Shown here piece by piece: positions 19,526 to 33,700 of a stretch of DNA of 64,000 bases (positions within the stretch are counted from its first letter, which is position 1; the number at the start of each line of letters is the position of its first letter). The stretch is from Coprinellus micaceus (Eukaryota; Basidiomycota; Agaricomycetes; Agaricales; Psathyrellaceae): contig OX596341.1 of NCBI GenBank assembly GCA_951394405.1, positions 2,046,001 to 2,110,000 on the forward strand. Reading direction: 5' to 3'. A program made the translations under genes and the position numbers. The notes beneath the pieces were generated by a model. The model searched no databases. It worked only from the letters and a program-made list of their open reading frames with translations, and had not been told where the DNA came from.

Positions 19526-22500
19526 CCGGCGTGACGCAGCTGGGGGCGGAGAGGCTTGTGCTCCCCAGTGACGATTCCTCTCGTTGTTTACGACCTCCAC
19601 GACCTCCTTGCCCTGCTCCAAGCGCTATGACTCGTACAAAAGAAGGTCTCCTGGATGCGGCCCAGCGCCCGGAGTCCTTCACGAACCCCGCTCGCGTGTC
19701 ATGTCCAGTGCTTAAAACGCGCCCTCCCCACCCAACCCCGGCGTGTCCCTCCTTCGATGAACCCGTAGTTGGTCGGTCAGTTCGGCTTCTTCAACTTCTT
19801 CCCGTACCCTCATCTCCTGTATGTTATGGCCACCGGGGTGGTCGGTTTGGGCGGAGTCGGGGAGTTGGACCGCCGGGTCTTGTCAAGGCAAGCTGTCTCA
19901 ACACGGCTTGAGGGGATGCCTACGGGGTTAGCCTGAGCATGCCACCTTCGCCTTGCAGAGGAGTGATCGTTCTTTTTGACCTATTTCGACGAGTTACCGT
20001 AACCTTGATACCCCTTACTAATGAACTCATGATCCTTCATGCTTACCTTCTTGTGCGGCAGGTGGTCTGAGCTTGTGTGCTCGTGGTCGTCGAGAGAAAG
20101 TGCCCGGGAAGGGTCAGGCATGTGTCTCCACCATCCAGTCTTTAGCGTGGTGGGCCTGGGCTGCGAACGGTCGCTCAAACCACTATAGCAATGGCGGTTT
20201 AACCGTGGTTTTGGCCACATTCCACCGGCCCCGTATGTCAACCGGCTGACATAGAGCCGATAATGAATTGTCACGGGTTGTGAGTATGGGAGTGTCCCGG
20301 TGCCAGGACAACTGTATCCTAAAGGACTTGCCCTTCCTCGACCCTCCCGAGGTTGATTTCGTGATCATAAGGGAGAAGAGCCCACTAAAAAGTCAAAAGT
20401 CGAGTTTATTACCCCGCATTCATTTCGCTTGACTAACCTTCACATTTATCACAGTGAAATATGAGGAGGGGAGTGACCAAGAGCTCAGCTTGACAGCGCC
20501 TGCTGACCACCAAGGACCCTGAGGTTACGCGTTATGCTCGTAATGGCAGCGGCAAGCCATCATCGAGCCGGTGTTTCGTGCAAAACATACCTCTTTGAGG
20601 GAATATGCTATACCTGGGCATTGTACTCCAGCAGGGGGAGGGCCTCAAGCACGGGAGAAGGGGCGATCTTTCGGCAGTTCCTGCAGGGAGGGCGCTTGTC
20701 AGTGGCATGGCAGCTGGTGGAGATGAGATGGATTGAATACTTCATGTGGTGGTAATTGCAGAGAAAGAAGTGCGGGGTAAGAAAGAGATTCCGAAAGGAA
20801 TGCAATTTGGAAGCTCTTGCGGGATGGATTGACTATTGGAGGTTGTGGAGGCGTAAGGGACGAGGAGGTTAGCTATGTCCACGACAACTTAGCAATCCAA
20901 TGCTGACGAGTGGACAGGGACGGCCCAGTTACCTCCTTGTGTGTACAGCAGATGCCTCTGGATACTCTGCCTCGACCCCGCTTGCGGCGGCGGCACCTTT
21001 GTGCGAGCTACAAGGCATTTGGTTCCTGGCGCCTGCACGCAGTCGCCGCTCTTCTGCTGGAGCTACCCATTGCCGCCACTGATTATCATATGCTAAGGTT
21101 GTGCTCAGAACTTTCTCGGAAAGTTGAGTAGTGCTGGTGCCATCGCCGAGAACTTGAAGCATGTTTCAAGCGTGGCTTGGACTCTGAATTAAGGGACTCG
21201 AGGTGGGGATGCTTTTGATAGCCGCCCAATTGAAATAGAGGCATGTGTCAAGTCTGATTAGGTTTCGACCCCATTGGACTTGCTGTGGGGAAAGGCGAAC
21301 CTGTCTACGCTATATCCATAACGATAGCTCAGCGAACTAACGTACAAGGAAGCGTCACAGGGTACCGTATATGCAGAGTTCACCGCTCGAAGAGTCTGCC
21401 TCACATGCGCCCCATCCGCCGGTCACACTTACAAAACATGCTGGCGGCAGAACAACTGTCGTTAACGGGACACCGGAACTTAGGACAGCGTGTCAGAACA
21501 CAGGTGGACGAGGAAGGCAAGTACGACCCGTAAATTAGTCTGACGTCAGGCCTACTTTTAGAAGTCGGTATCCAAGAGGGAAACCGGGGTGCTTTCGAGA
21601 TCAAGCTCTGGGCCCCGGGACCCTGAGGGGCCCTGTGGTGTCTGTGGCGAGAATAAGCTCGGCCGTCGGGCACGCTGCCTGTGGCCGATGGATGGAGAAA
21701 GCGGCATGGCGAGCTCATTGACGTCGGGGGCGTCCTTGGAGAATGGACGGACCATCTAATCGATGCGTGTTGTTCGCGGAATCAGTGCTTATCATCGTGT
21801 TTGCGAACGAGACGATAAGACGATAATAGAGTGATGTTCACTAGGTAGTCAGTACAGACGGCCGCGGAACATCGTCGATGTGAAGTGCGGGGGGAAGGTT
21901 AGAATTTGGAGAGACGAGCCCATAACAACGGGCTACCTTCGTATTTAGTCTCTGAGCGATCGTCGAAACCACCGATGTGTTCGTCGAAGCAAGGCGTCGA
22001 GTAGTGTGACTGCGGGGCAAATACGCACCTCCATGGACCTATCCCTACCATCTCCCCAACGCTCAAATTCTCGCAGAAAGGGAATATGCTGGTAATCGAT
22101 GGCCCATCTTTCCTCACAGCGGAACTGCAACGGTGTATCCAAGATCGCTGGCTCCCCTAAGCCTCCCGTAACACTGTGATTTGGTGAAAGTGAGTGCACT
22201 CGTGGTCACATCTGAATTCAGCGACGACCACTGACCGTGCCTCCCGTGACGAGACGGTTAAGAGCAGGTATCTCCGCTAATTGTCCTTATCACCTTTGAC
22301 AGGAAACGTTCATTCTTCCAAGACGATCTTCAGCGCGCACTCCGCAGCTCCAGCGCCTGTAAGAAGTGGGCCATCACAGTCACACCGAGGGTTCTGTGAA
22401 GGACCACTGGCGAATTGTGTCTCACGATCTGTGATATCCGAGTAGATGACGATTCTTGTGGATGTATTGCGCTCGAGGTGTTGATTCTGAGCGGTGGGAC

Positions 22501-25500
22501 TTCAAAACCCGCGAACGTTCTCGGAGCTCCTTCGACATTCTTTTAACCTTCATGAGAATGGCACTTCAGATCCCTATTGAGATGCCTCCAGGGCTCGGAA
22601 TCACTCACCTTAGACATCCAGTCGCAGGGTAAGGACACCATTACACGGGGTTTGGTTGGGAAACGATGGCAATCCTGTAGATGCATGACTGGGTTGGCCA
22701 GACTTCGCGAATACCATGGGCCAAGCAATGTTGGAGACTTGGGGAGCCGAGCCGCTCTCCTATTCACAGAGGAACATTGACTTTACACCAACATGGGCGC
22801 AACCAAGGGCTATCTGTCAAATATTAGAGGAAACACCCTCGATTTTACTGTGGCAGACTCAGGAAAATCCCGTCGACACTTCCGTGTCGATTCCGAGCGA
22901 GGTGCAAGTGGACCGTAAAATACCATATCAGGGCACGTGTAGACGAGAAACGGCGTACACTCACCAACTTCCTCTACGGCCTGCAACTAGATGGGTATAG
23001 CGCATAATGGCTAGGTTGAGCTCCTCACAAAGCGGAAGTCCGCCTCTTTTCGGCAGTCATATGCCCGTAAACAGAATGCGTCTTCACAACTTCCCTGCAC
23101 CGCAACAAACAAACAATGAAAGCACTATAAAGGCATGCGGGGTAGAAGAGAAAGGCAATGACGGACCGTGGTCTTGGCGCCCATCACCTCGTACTGCGCA
23201 ACGACTTGTTCCTGGTGTTATGAATTTCAAAAAACTGCGGGGTGCTCATGGAAGTCTGACAGTTTCGATCATTGGTGAAGTTCGATCGCAGTGGAAACAA
23301 TATTTGAAGGCGGGGAAGCCCGGGGAACGATGTTGGTGCAGACATTTGCGGACGATGAACTGGCTTCACGACTATGCTTCCAGCTGCAACAAATCACTTC
23401 CACTTCAACAGTGAATGGCGGAGAAACGTCTGTTCACCTTCGCAAAAGTGAACGCCGAACCTTCGACTGGAATCCCGGGTTCGACTGGGGGCGTCGAGTG
23501 GATGTTCTGCGATTGCTCTCCACGTGCACTCTGCGGACTCTGCGGAGCTACTGACCAGCTAGGCAATGTCACCAAGGCACGCGGAAGGGGAGAATCTGGC
23601 TCTTGACCAGGGTATATTGCACTTCAGGGGTGTTCGTTGTGCATCACGGGTTTCAGCGGACTTGAATGGCTAGTTGACATCCAGTCGCAAGGCATGGGCG
23701 CTCGTTCACAAGGCATCGCCCAAGATTCGGACCCACCCAAGAGTGCACGAGGCGTGGCTGTAGAACGGCGACCCCATTTCCGACGCACTCCTTCAACGCG
23801 GCGACAGGGATGTACCTTTGCGACTAAGCCATTTTGGTGGTACCGGCACTTCACAAACTCTACGAACCTTCAAGGATATAAGCGTGGTTCTATAGCGAGA
23901 TAAGTGAAATGGTACACACGGCCTAGCGTTTCACTTCTTGGCGGTTCATCATGTTCATAGTAGACGGAGCCGACACCCACGGCTGGCTGTGGAGTCTGGA
24001 CTGGCCAAATTGCCGTACGCGCCTACGAGATAACACTTTACCCAGGCACAACGAAATTGGCAAACTGAATGCACTCCGGTTCGACAAGCGAATGAACGTG
24101 TATGGGCGTTGGGGGGCATGAAAAGCAACACGAGGTGATGAGGTGATCCTCGTGTTGGCAAAAACCACGCCACCATTATAGTTCGCAAGAGTCCCCGAGA
24201 CGCTTCTCCAAAAAGCTATGAGTATGCTACTCGCTGGGCGTGGACTTATCCGGTGAAGAGCGCTAGATTCGCTAGTCAGAAGCCTTTGCAGGGTCATAGA
24301 GTGTGTTCGCCGCCAAGACGCCCAAGAGTTTAGTGAGAAGATGGTATCCGACTCCCGAGTCGTCACCGATGTAGCTCCTGCAACGACGCGTCTGGAGCCC
24401 TTCCTGGAGGGTGTAGAGTGCTGATCATCCTGCTTCCTTTCGCGTGCTCCACTTGAGAAAGAGTAGCAAAATCCCAAGAAGGGAATTGACCCTGACCACG
24501 ATAGATAGAGATAAGATGTGCACAAAAGATACCTCAACCTCGGAACGCCTGGAAGATAGGAGCTGTGAAGCGAACGCGTCGCGTACGCTATGGTCGCCTA
24601 TCCAAGCGCAATTCGAGCGGCCACCTATTATTACCGCAATCCCTTGCTGACGAAGTGTTAATGAAGCTACAGCGGCGACAGGGAAATTTTTACACACCTT
24701 CTGTCATCCCGCCGGGTTGTTGGTCCAACGCAAGTGGATGTGTATCCTTTTCCAGGCGCCGTAAGACAATTCAATTACGGCATGTCAGACTTCCTCAATC
24801 CATTTACAGAACCATCCGCCATCATCTCAGTCCTACCATCCGGTCCTTCTGCAGGACTTTGGACGGAATGAAGCAATGTTCATCGTAGGACGGGGCTTAG
24901 AGCTGAGAACATTATGTTCAGAATCCAACGAAGGCGGTGACCGAAGAAGACAGAACCCAGAGTGAAGGAAGATGCGACAAAACGCAGATGAAGAACAGAG
25001 CCACCCTGATATAGGCATGGTATGTCACTCGCGGACGCCGTGGGCGAGCCAGAATCAGCCGGCGGTCAAGGGCAAAGGGCGTTGCAGGGTTTTTCATGAA
25101 CGAGACGACGTGTGTTCGTACGTACTTGCAGGCATGTTGAGCGACTGAGAAAAAATCAGCGAAGGCCGCTTTGTTTTCGGAGAGAAGTCTTCAAGTTTTG
25201 CAAGAAGGTGCTAGTTGGAAGCACATTCATCGTCATCAAGGGCAATGCCTATGTTAAGCATCCCGCGAACCTACCTAGAGCACCCAAGACATGTCAAAGA
25301 AGTGAGTCGCGAAGCAGATGATCAAGGAGGAATAGAGGCGTACATCCGATAAAGCAGGGCGTCAGCTCCCAACGAAATTCCTGGATGTTGGACCAAATGA
25401 CGAGCTGCTGCGAGGTACAACTCCCGTTAAGCGCGTTTTGCCTCCGTGTTGCTTCTATGGTTCCAGATGGAAACTTGTCACCCACACCCAGGTAACGTCT

Positions 25501-28500
25501 CCCGTCCCATATGCGGGCGGAGAAGTTGCTCCTCGCAAGAAAAATTGCCAGATGCGGACGCGCATCTGTCCAAGGTGTCGTCAGACATCAGCAGGCGCTA
25601 CTGTGGTATCCCAAGACAGATGGTTAGCTAGGAGCTAGATGCGGCGAAGATAGGAAATGCATAGAAGAAACTAGGTCAAGAAGGGCGACAGCTGATAACG
25701 GCCTCGCCTCGCTGGGTCTAGCTTACGCATCTCGCGGAAGGCTGGAGCGACGACATAAGCCGGGACCGCAGTCCAGGACGTAGCAAACGGTTAACTGCAT
25801 CTCAGATGCGGTCCTGTTGATTCTGCAGGTCCTGTATCCATCAGTTGCATCCCCTCCTTCCATCCTCGGATAAATGGCCGCTTGCCGCGAGATCTGACTT
25901 TGATAGTATCAAAGTTACGGACGACGTTCTTGGGAAGAAGGTACCGGATGTTTGTCCAGGCGACACCAAAAGCGCGGACGAATGGTGGCTTTGAGTCCAA
26001 TCCGGCTTAACCTATTGCTTCGGGGCAGGGGCGTGTTCGTTCAAGTCTGGCTGATTCGGTCGGGCGGCTGGAGTTCGGTCTTGCCTCGAGTTTGAGGGCA
26101 GGGTTCGGAATACGGGATAAGAAAACGAGAATATACCTCGTTCCCGAAGCGGGTCTGAAAATGGCGTGTAATCAACCTCACAAAATGCCATTGGTTCACG
26201 ACGCTCACTATTGTTAGTTCCTCTGAGAATGGGGATCAGTGAGCCGCCAACCGAAGCACGAGGAGGTCGCGGAGCCGTTTGTATGGTTTCTCGGTTGCCA
26301 CAATCAGACCGTGGCAAGTCTCGCCATTGTCGTGTTTTCTCAGCTCGGCGACATCCCTCTATACCCCAGCATGGGCCAAGGAGCCACTAAGTACGCTCCG
26401 TCGCCTTGGACCGAGCCATATTTACTTCGAGTTTGTGATATGCACCTCTTTGGGGCTATAGGTTTAATGTTGTGGCGAGATAACAGCCTCGCCTGTCAGC
26501 TAGATAGAACGTTCTGAAGAACGACGAAAGGCTACCCACTTACCAGCATTACGGAGTCACAGGGTCCTTTTCGGTCCGCACATCCAGGCGGGACGCCCAT
26601 GAGCTCACTGCAACGGGACTGGGTGGAATTTTCAGCTGTGGAACGAGACGATGCGTTGGTTTAGTTGAATGGGATAAAGATGTGAATTGTTGAAAGCATG
26701 GGATTCAGGGATCAAGGAGGTCGGATACAGATTTGGGGCAGAATATCAATCCTTTGGTCATTTGCGAGGAGATGGTAAGAAGGCAAGCCCGAATGCGGCA
26801 CCGCGTCGCCGCGCGTCAGAACGCGTCGTTGACCGTGGGAATGTCGGGTTTGCCGCCAACATTCTCGTTCGGCAATGTCCGCCCCCTCTCTCAGCTCCGT
26901 CACATTACTCGACAATCTACGAATACCTGGACTGATACTCAAACTCCCTCGGGTTATCAGCCGCATCCCAGGACCAGAATAATGCTCGACCAATTCGTCA
27001 AAAACGACCCATGGTTCGAAACGCGCCCCAGAATACTGCCAGAATACCTCTCATCTGCGACTCCGGGATGTTCTGCTAGCGACGAAGCTCGGATAAATCG
27101 AGCTAAAGACGCCCAGGTGGGGAAGGAAACCAGAGTTCGGATTGTCAAATATGGGGACACGAGTTACTGGGAGTCAGATAAAGGTGGGAGGATTCCGTTC
27201 CGCCGAATCCGAGAACTCCAATTAGTTAACCGTATGTCTATGCTTCGATAGATTTCTTTGAAATGGCCATTCAACCACATGCACAAGTTGACACACGCCT
27301 TACGGGTGGTCTTGTCGCGCTGGTTCTGCTTAGCGCATCAGGACTCTTCGGCGTTCGCAAGGCTTGTTCAAACATTCGGAGTAAGCACGGCTTGGGGCGG
27401 CTGCGAGACCGCTCAATGTGAAGGACATGCAGCATTGCATGATCGCTGTCGTCTTCACCGCGTCGTCCGAGTCGTGGCGGATTTCCCTCGCCGACAGTCA
27501 ACAGCATTGCTTGGAGACCCTGCGCCAGGGTTTTGGTCATCCCCTCGTGTTGATGTTCATAAGCGAGAAATTTGCAGACAGCGGGATACGTCCATGGGAT
27601 GCCAACACCAGCCCTTGAATGTTTCATGAAACGTTTGCTCGGTGTGCACCCCATTTCCTCAGCGTCCAATGGCGTTTATCATGCGACTTTCTAACTTCTT
27701 TATTCTGCTTGTCAGCCGTAAGTCCTTCATGGGTCGAGCTTCCGGCGTCGCTAGTGTCGGAGATAATCACGCATCTGTATTCCCTTCATGGAACTGTGAT
27801 CTTCGAATTCCATCAGCGGTGTAGGAAGGTTGAGGAACGCAGGAACCGTCTTCGCGCATATTGCGCCCACGTCGCGCGTTATAGTGGACTCCAGTCTTTC
27901 CGCTAGCCATCCATTGAAGTTTCCGGGAACGTGAATCACAGAAGAAACTCGCGACGCTATCAGTGCCGAAGCGGCGGAAGAGTTGACAGGAGTCCCAACG
28001 AAGTGGGACCGTGGCTGGGCCAGCAAGGTTGAATGCCAATCAACCACCCCAAAACGTGCTTGAAGGGTCGGCGACAGTTTGCTTCCCGTTGTACGATCTG
28101 GGCGGACAGGTAAGCCTATACAAACCATCTCGCTTGTCTAGGATAACCAATTTGCAGAATTAAAGTTCTGTTACGCCAACACCGCTTGCATGCAGTGTGA
28201 TATGTGATCATCCGAATTGCTGTCGTCGGTGCGAGCTATGCATTGTCATCAAAACACGACTCCAGGTGTTCCTAGTATAAGTATGAATACATAACGAAAT
28301 ACTAACCCCTTAGCTGACATCTGTCTCCATGAACAACACGCCCAGATTGGAACTGATATCAGTGTTATCAACTCACATGTCTTCCCGCGATTACTGCTAA
28401 CTACGCACCCTCCCTCTCTTCACCAGTCACATCGAACATGACAAGCTCGAACAAGAGAAGAAGCCTAGCGTGGGCGACCCAGTGCATCTTCCATCCACCA

Positions 28501-30190
28501 AAAAGAGAACGACCCCTCGAATTGGACCGCCTTACGACCAAGGAAACCCCATGCCGGTCGGAAACCGGGGTTGGGGATCGAACGTTGGACAAGGATAGAC
28601 GAGGGGGAATATCACGGGCAGCCGAATCCCGGGGCAACGAAGCAGAGCAAAAATGAGCCCGGCATTGCGAATTTGTGCATGCCTGATGGTGGTACTCTGG
28701 TGCAGTGGGAGCCATGTCAGCAGAACGCGAGCGGGAGCGGGAGGCGTCACTTCCCCGATGCCTTCTCCGACCTAGTGATCGGGCACGGGGATCGAGAACG
28801 CTCCGGAGTCCAAGTCAGTAATCTGCTCGCCGTGCTCACGGAGTGTGTAGGCCAGGCTGGGTTTCGCGCTAGAACGACGCAGCACTCGCATTCCGACTCT
28901 CTCCGACCAAGGACAGGGCAAATTAGATGGGCAGCACTTCGAACGCTTCATCCGGAAGGCTGGTGCTGGGCTGAATGATCGAGGGGCGTGTTCGACGTTC
29001 TCTCTCTACCCAGTCTTGTGTTGCATCCCCGCCTGACTTTGCTCAACCTTGAGTTTTCCCTGCTGGCGGAGGCCAGAGGGACGAATGAAGTAAAGATTGT
29101 GACCGATAATCCAATCTTCCCGCGACAGTCCACATGATAATAGCATCGGGTACCTGACGCTGCCGCAATTCAATGTCCAGATGGAAAACGGTCGCTCTTC
29201 TTTCACAGTTCAATAACGAGAACCAGTCGCAAAATCCCGCTGATTACACCTCGTGTCAATGGCATGTACACACCAAATGTGCATGGCCTTAGGGATAGGA
29301 TCAACGACCGCGCACCGTATATTACTGACGGAAGTTCCGAGTTCTCGATGATCTCGACGTCAGAGAGGGTAAGTTCCAAAGGTGCATCCTGCTACGCGTA
29401 CACGAGAGCTGTTCGGTGGATCGACTTGGCTTCATTCCGCCACTGATGGGATGTTGCAGGCTGCCCCTGTGCAGAACGAGGCTTCGCAGACAGCCACGAG
29501 AGAGCGTTGCAGAGGAACTGAAGAAGGGTCGAAAGGATACAAAATCAAGGCCAGGGTCAGGTTAAGCGCTGGGAGCAGTTTCGAGATAAAGGAGTCAAAA
29601 GTGACAAGGCAAAGGGCGGCGCATAAGCGCCCTATGACGTAGTCGCCTCCGCTTGCGCGGCGTCGCGATTACCACAAATCACATCCGACGGCGTATCACA
29701 CCGGATCCTCCTCTCACTTGACGACACAAAGAAAAAGACTGCACGGAACAAAAACCCTTTCACTTACGTATCGACTTTCGAATACGTACTGTCCTGAAGA
29801 TCCTCCTGGTCCGGTGTGATATTCCAGGCTGTAAACAATACGCTTTTGGTGAGTTTGACTCGGGGGAGTCCTTGAAGCGCCGGACCCAGGTTGCCAAGCA
29901 TTCATTGGACGAGCGGGGCGCTTGGATATTCTTCGGAGGAGATCTTCGCCAGGATGTCGGGGCACGGAACGTAGACTCCGTCCGCGGGGTTGTGATTGTG
30001 CTGTGCTCAACGCCAACTTTCGGAATGACATCATCGAGGTGGCTTAGACCCAGGTCCGAATGTAGACTGTGAGGGGTTGCGAAAACGTCCCATGAAAGCT
30101 GAAAACTGCAGCCCTGGAGACTTGGCAGCGCCAATCAGCAGTCAGATTGGATCTCCTCTTGTCCATGAAACCTTCCTCGACGGAGAAGCC
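19526..30190. other. Gene-poor stretch, no supported gene
   Basis: About 10.7 kb with only short ORFs on both strands and no recognisable domain, TE terminus, tRNA or tandem array. A sequence near ACATCCAGTCGCA recurs at about 22616 and 23678 without longer similarity. Short-exon genes hidden here cannot be excluded. Confidence 0.4.
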
Positions 30191-30779
30191 TTAGCAGAGA
30201 CTTTTGAGAGGATCCGCGACAATATGAACGGGGGGACGGCTCGCAGAGCGAACTATGTCAGGAACAACCCACTCCAACCCACCCTGCTGCATCAATTTCG
30301 TCATGGGCGTCTGGTAGGTCTGAGCTAGTGACTTACCGTGGTCAGCGGGAGGGACAGCCTCACCTCAATAGCATCATTGGAGAATCCACACTGCTTCGCG
30401 CAGGGTTGGAGAAAGATACCATCTTATCGTGGCACATGCAGATAATCAGTGAGGAAGATGTGCTGCGAAGACAAGAACGGGATGTCCGTCATCATTGCAG
30501 AGCTCCACCCGAACCCTTTCGTCGGACTCACTGGCGACTTGATGTTTTCACGAGTATCACGGCGGACCTGTAGGGTAGCCCTGTCTACCCCGAAGAAGCC
30601 AAAAACACGCACCTGTGGGCCACCAGGCCTTGCATTGTCGTCAGTCCATGAGGCAAGTGTCACTTCGTTGGAGATGAAAAAACATACCTTGGAGCTACCC
30701 TCAAAATGTTGTTGTCCTTGCCTCTATACCTTACCCGACGATTGCGTGAGTGAATTAGAGACCTCGAGGGCGTGGACAT
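30191..30779 (-). CDS. Tentative five-exon gene or gene fragment, unknown function
   Basis: A model of exons 30779-30688, 30628-30532, 30462-30436, 30393-30364 and 30319-30191 closes in phase and gives 124 residues ending in TAA. The strongest parts are a 59-nt intron with CTGAC branch motif, a 69-nt intron with GTGAGT and a pyrimidine-rich TTCTTGTCTTCGCAG end, and a last exon reading TYQTPMTKLMQQGG then VVPDIVRSASRPP, which looks like protein. The middle two introns are only 42-44 nt. I do not recognise the family. It could be the broken remains of a longer gene or a chance model. Confidence 0.3.
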
Positions 30780-33700
30780 CCCCTAAAGCCTCTTCGAGGG
30801 GCTTTCCGCATGCTCTCGCATTCTAATGTGGGGCATAGGCGGGAGTCGTTATGACAGAATCCGCCAAGTGCCGCAAAGGGGCCAAATTTCCAAAGTCAGA
30901 CCAAAGTCCGACGGGAGACCATCCCAACTCCTGCCGACAGAAATGGGGTGAGCAACAGCCTACAGGGACCTACAGCTCCCATCCCGAGGGTGGATTTCGT
31001 AGTCCAGGGTCCCATGGCCAAGGGCCCGTGCGGTGTCCCTACTGCTACCTTGGCGATGACTGGAACTAGGGTCGTGTCGCCGCGTATCACTGGCACTTAA
31101 CTTCCGAGACCACCCTGCAACCCTCCCGAACCCGAAGATTGCATTCCGACGCCCCGTCGGGCCTGGGAGAGTCAAACAATGCTGATCCTTTCGTCGAGCC
31201 TTGAGTCAGTCGACCAGGCCCTTGATGCGTGCTAACAGCAGGTACCCTGACGTGGCTCTCCGAACTGGTCTCATCGAGTTCTGTGAGGCAAATCCTGTAT
31301 GGCCGCCACGTAGGCCTCCGATTAGTCTGAAGGTGATGCGTTCCGAGAAGGTAGGTATCTCGTACTTGGCGGCGTGCATTCGAAGGAGCTACTTACTACA
31401 GAATGGGGCGAACGTGATACTAGGTAATCACCCGCTATCAAGTCGTTGCCAAGGCTGACTGCCAGCAAGCTCCCACTGTGCGCTGGCAGAGGCCCGAGGA
31501 AATAAAGGCGTGGCCAAGACCCCCGTTAATCGAATAATGGGACGCTATCCTTTGTGTACATAACTAGCCGAGTAACCGTGATCTGGGCCTTGACGCTTGG
31601 ACTTCTGTGAGAACGCGCCATAGAATCGGCCTTGGGCTTGGCGGGAGACACGCCGCTCCCCGCCCACCATATCGTACAACAATGGAAGTTCGAGAAACTT
31701 GTGAGGAGGAGCGGAAACGAACAGAACCGGGCCCATGAGGCTCACGTCCCTCGTGCCAAGCCCAGCTATTAGGCGCCGTTGTTGGGCGCCAAGGCCACGC
31801 GTCCGACAGTGTTCGCGTAACACAGCTTGTCAGAAGCGAACTACAGTTTTAGGCACTGGATCAAAGAGGCTTGTTTGACTTCTCTTTCTTCTTTTTGAAA
31901 TGTCGGAAAAGGAGACTTCCCTTAAAGCGAGCATGCGAAGCATAAGCAAGCAGGTTAGCTAAGTAGCTTCACAGCAGTCCATGTTAGGCGAATAGGTTTT
32001 CTTGGTGACACAAATTGAGGCTTGGCACCGCAGAGGAAGGGAACAAAGAGGATCGAGCTCCAATGCGCAGTGCAATCCTAGATAGAAGGACCGCAAAGCT
32101 ATGTCCACCTTCACTAGTGCGGGACACCTGTTCCTTCATTTCCCCTCCTTAGCACCTTCTTACTATGGCACATCATCCCTGTAACTCAGGACGTTCCAAA
32201 GCCCAGACAACGAACAAACTTCCGCTACGCCTCTTACACTCCCGGAAGCCTACGAATTCCAATGCCAAGCCTCCGCGTCGACGTCCCATAGGATCAACGT
32301 CTTGGCCAAGACTCGAAGCAAAAAATAACTCAACGACGCTATTTACGCCTCAAGCTCCTTTTCGCTCCTTCGATGACGGATGCCATCCATCGAATCACAG
32401 GAAGGGCCCATCAGTTCGCGAGTCTCTTCCGAAGCCTCAACTCCGTGGACTCGACGCGCCGGGTTCCATCCACGCTGCCAAGCAACCCGCCGTTCACCAG
32501 GGTTCGAGTTCTTGACACCCGAAAGTTTGAATTAGGAAATCGTCTCGCCCGAAACGGATGGATTGCCCTCTCGTCTCACCCAAGCCTCTCCGCTTACCCC
32601 CTCGCAGCGATGGAGTGCACACCATCGTCTGTGCAATCCTTGGCTGGCGTCATAGTCGGGAATATTGGTTTGAGGATGGGGCTTGGATGCGAAACCGGGT
32701 ATGTTATGTCTCGGCGTTCGCACTGCAGTGGAAATTAATGGGAGCGGAGTAGGTAGGCCAAGGCGGTACCAACGGGATATAGTACTCGGCAACCTAAGCC
32801 AACACTAGTCAACGCCAACACTACTCACGATCGCCTTTCATTCATTCATTTCAATGTTCCTCAGGCGACATGCGGCAGTACAGGGCGGGTCACTTAGCCT
32901 TTAGATGGTTGCTTGCACCCCCAGTAGCGGTCAGTCAGGCAGAACGATGGCAGCTGTTTGTCACCCAACAAGTAGCTCAGGGAGAATTACATGGTTCTGG
33001 GCTAGCATCAGCGCGAAGGAAGGAGTAAAGAAGAGGTGAAAGGGCTTGGCGCATTCCTCGATGAATCATGGTTCAGGTGTTCCGCAGAGCGTATTAGACT
33101 CGCGAGGAGGGCGGAGTGGGTTTCCATTGAGAATGGACCACGATGGTGGGAGTTAGCTTAGGCTTAGTAGCTGCTACCTCGAAAACTACTTGCTGCTAGG
33201 CATGCGTCGAGTTGATTCGAGAAGTGATGCCCTCGCCACACATTCGGGGGCTTGATGGATCGACCAACCCGTAAGGCCGAGCTCCGTGATGTGAAAGCTA
33301 CTGGCATGCCTCGTAGCATAGTTTCTCGCTTTGAGGCCGCCGGAAGTGGGGCGCGAGTGCCAGTGTCGCGATATAACCCATCGTTGTGGTACAATCGTGG
33401 ACTAGGCAGGCCTCTCATCTCCCAGGATCCGGAAAGTTGAGCTCTGAGGGCGATGATGAGTGCCTGGGTGATATGAGAGGCAAGATAAAATTTGCATAGA
33501 TCTGGGGTGCAGCTTGTCGGACCGTTGAGCTGGAGAATTACCTTCTTCGCTTCGCTTTCGATCTTTGCCGGAGAGTCCACTCGGACGAGTTTCCCCCCGA
33601 GCTCAAAGCAGGCGCGATCACTCCAGATCCAATTGGCGCAAGCCCGATTCACCACAACTCAATTCCTCAGACTTCCCGTCGGACCAGGGTCTCGTAACGC

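Noticed and set aside
18883..19911. 342-codon plus-strand ORF
   Set aside because: It is permease exon 14 read through the last intron; the true end is the TGA at 19523-19525 after splicing.
23923..24537. 204-codon minus-strand ORF
   Set aside because: No ATG near the start, Ser/Arg-rich random-like composition and no domain or splice context.
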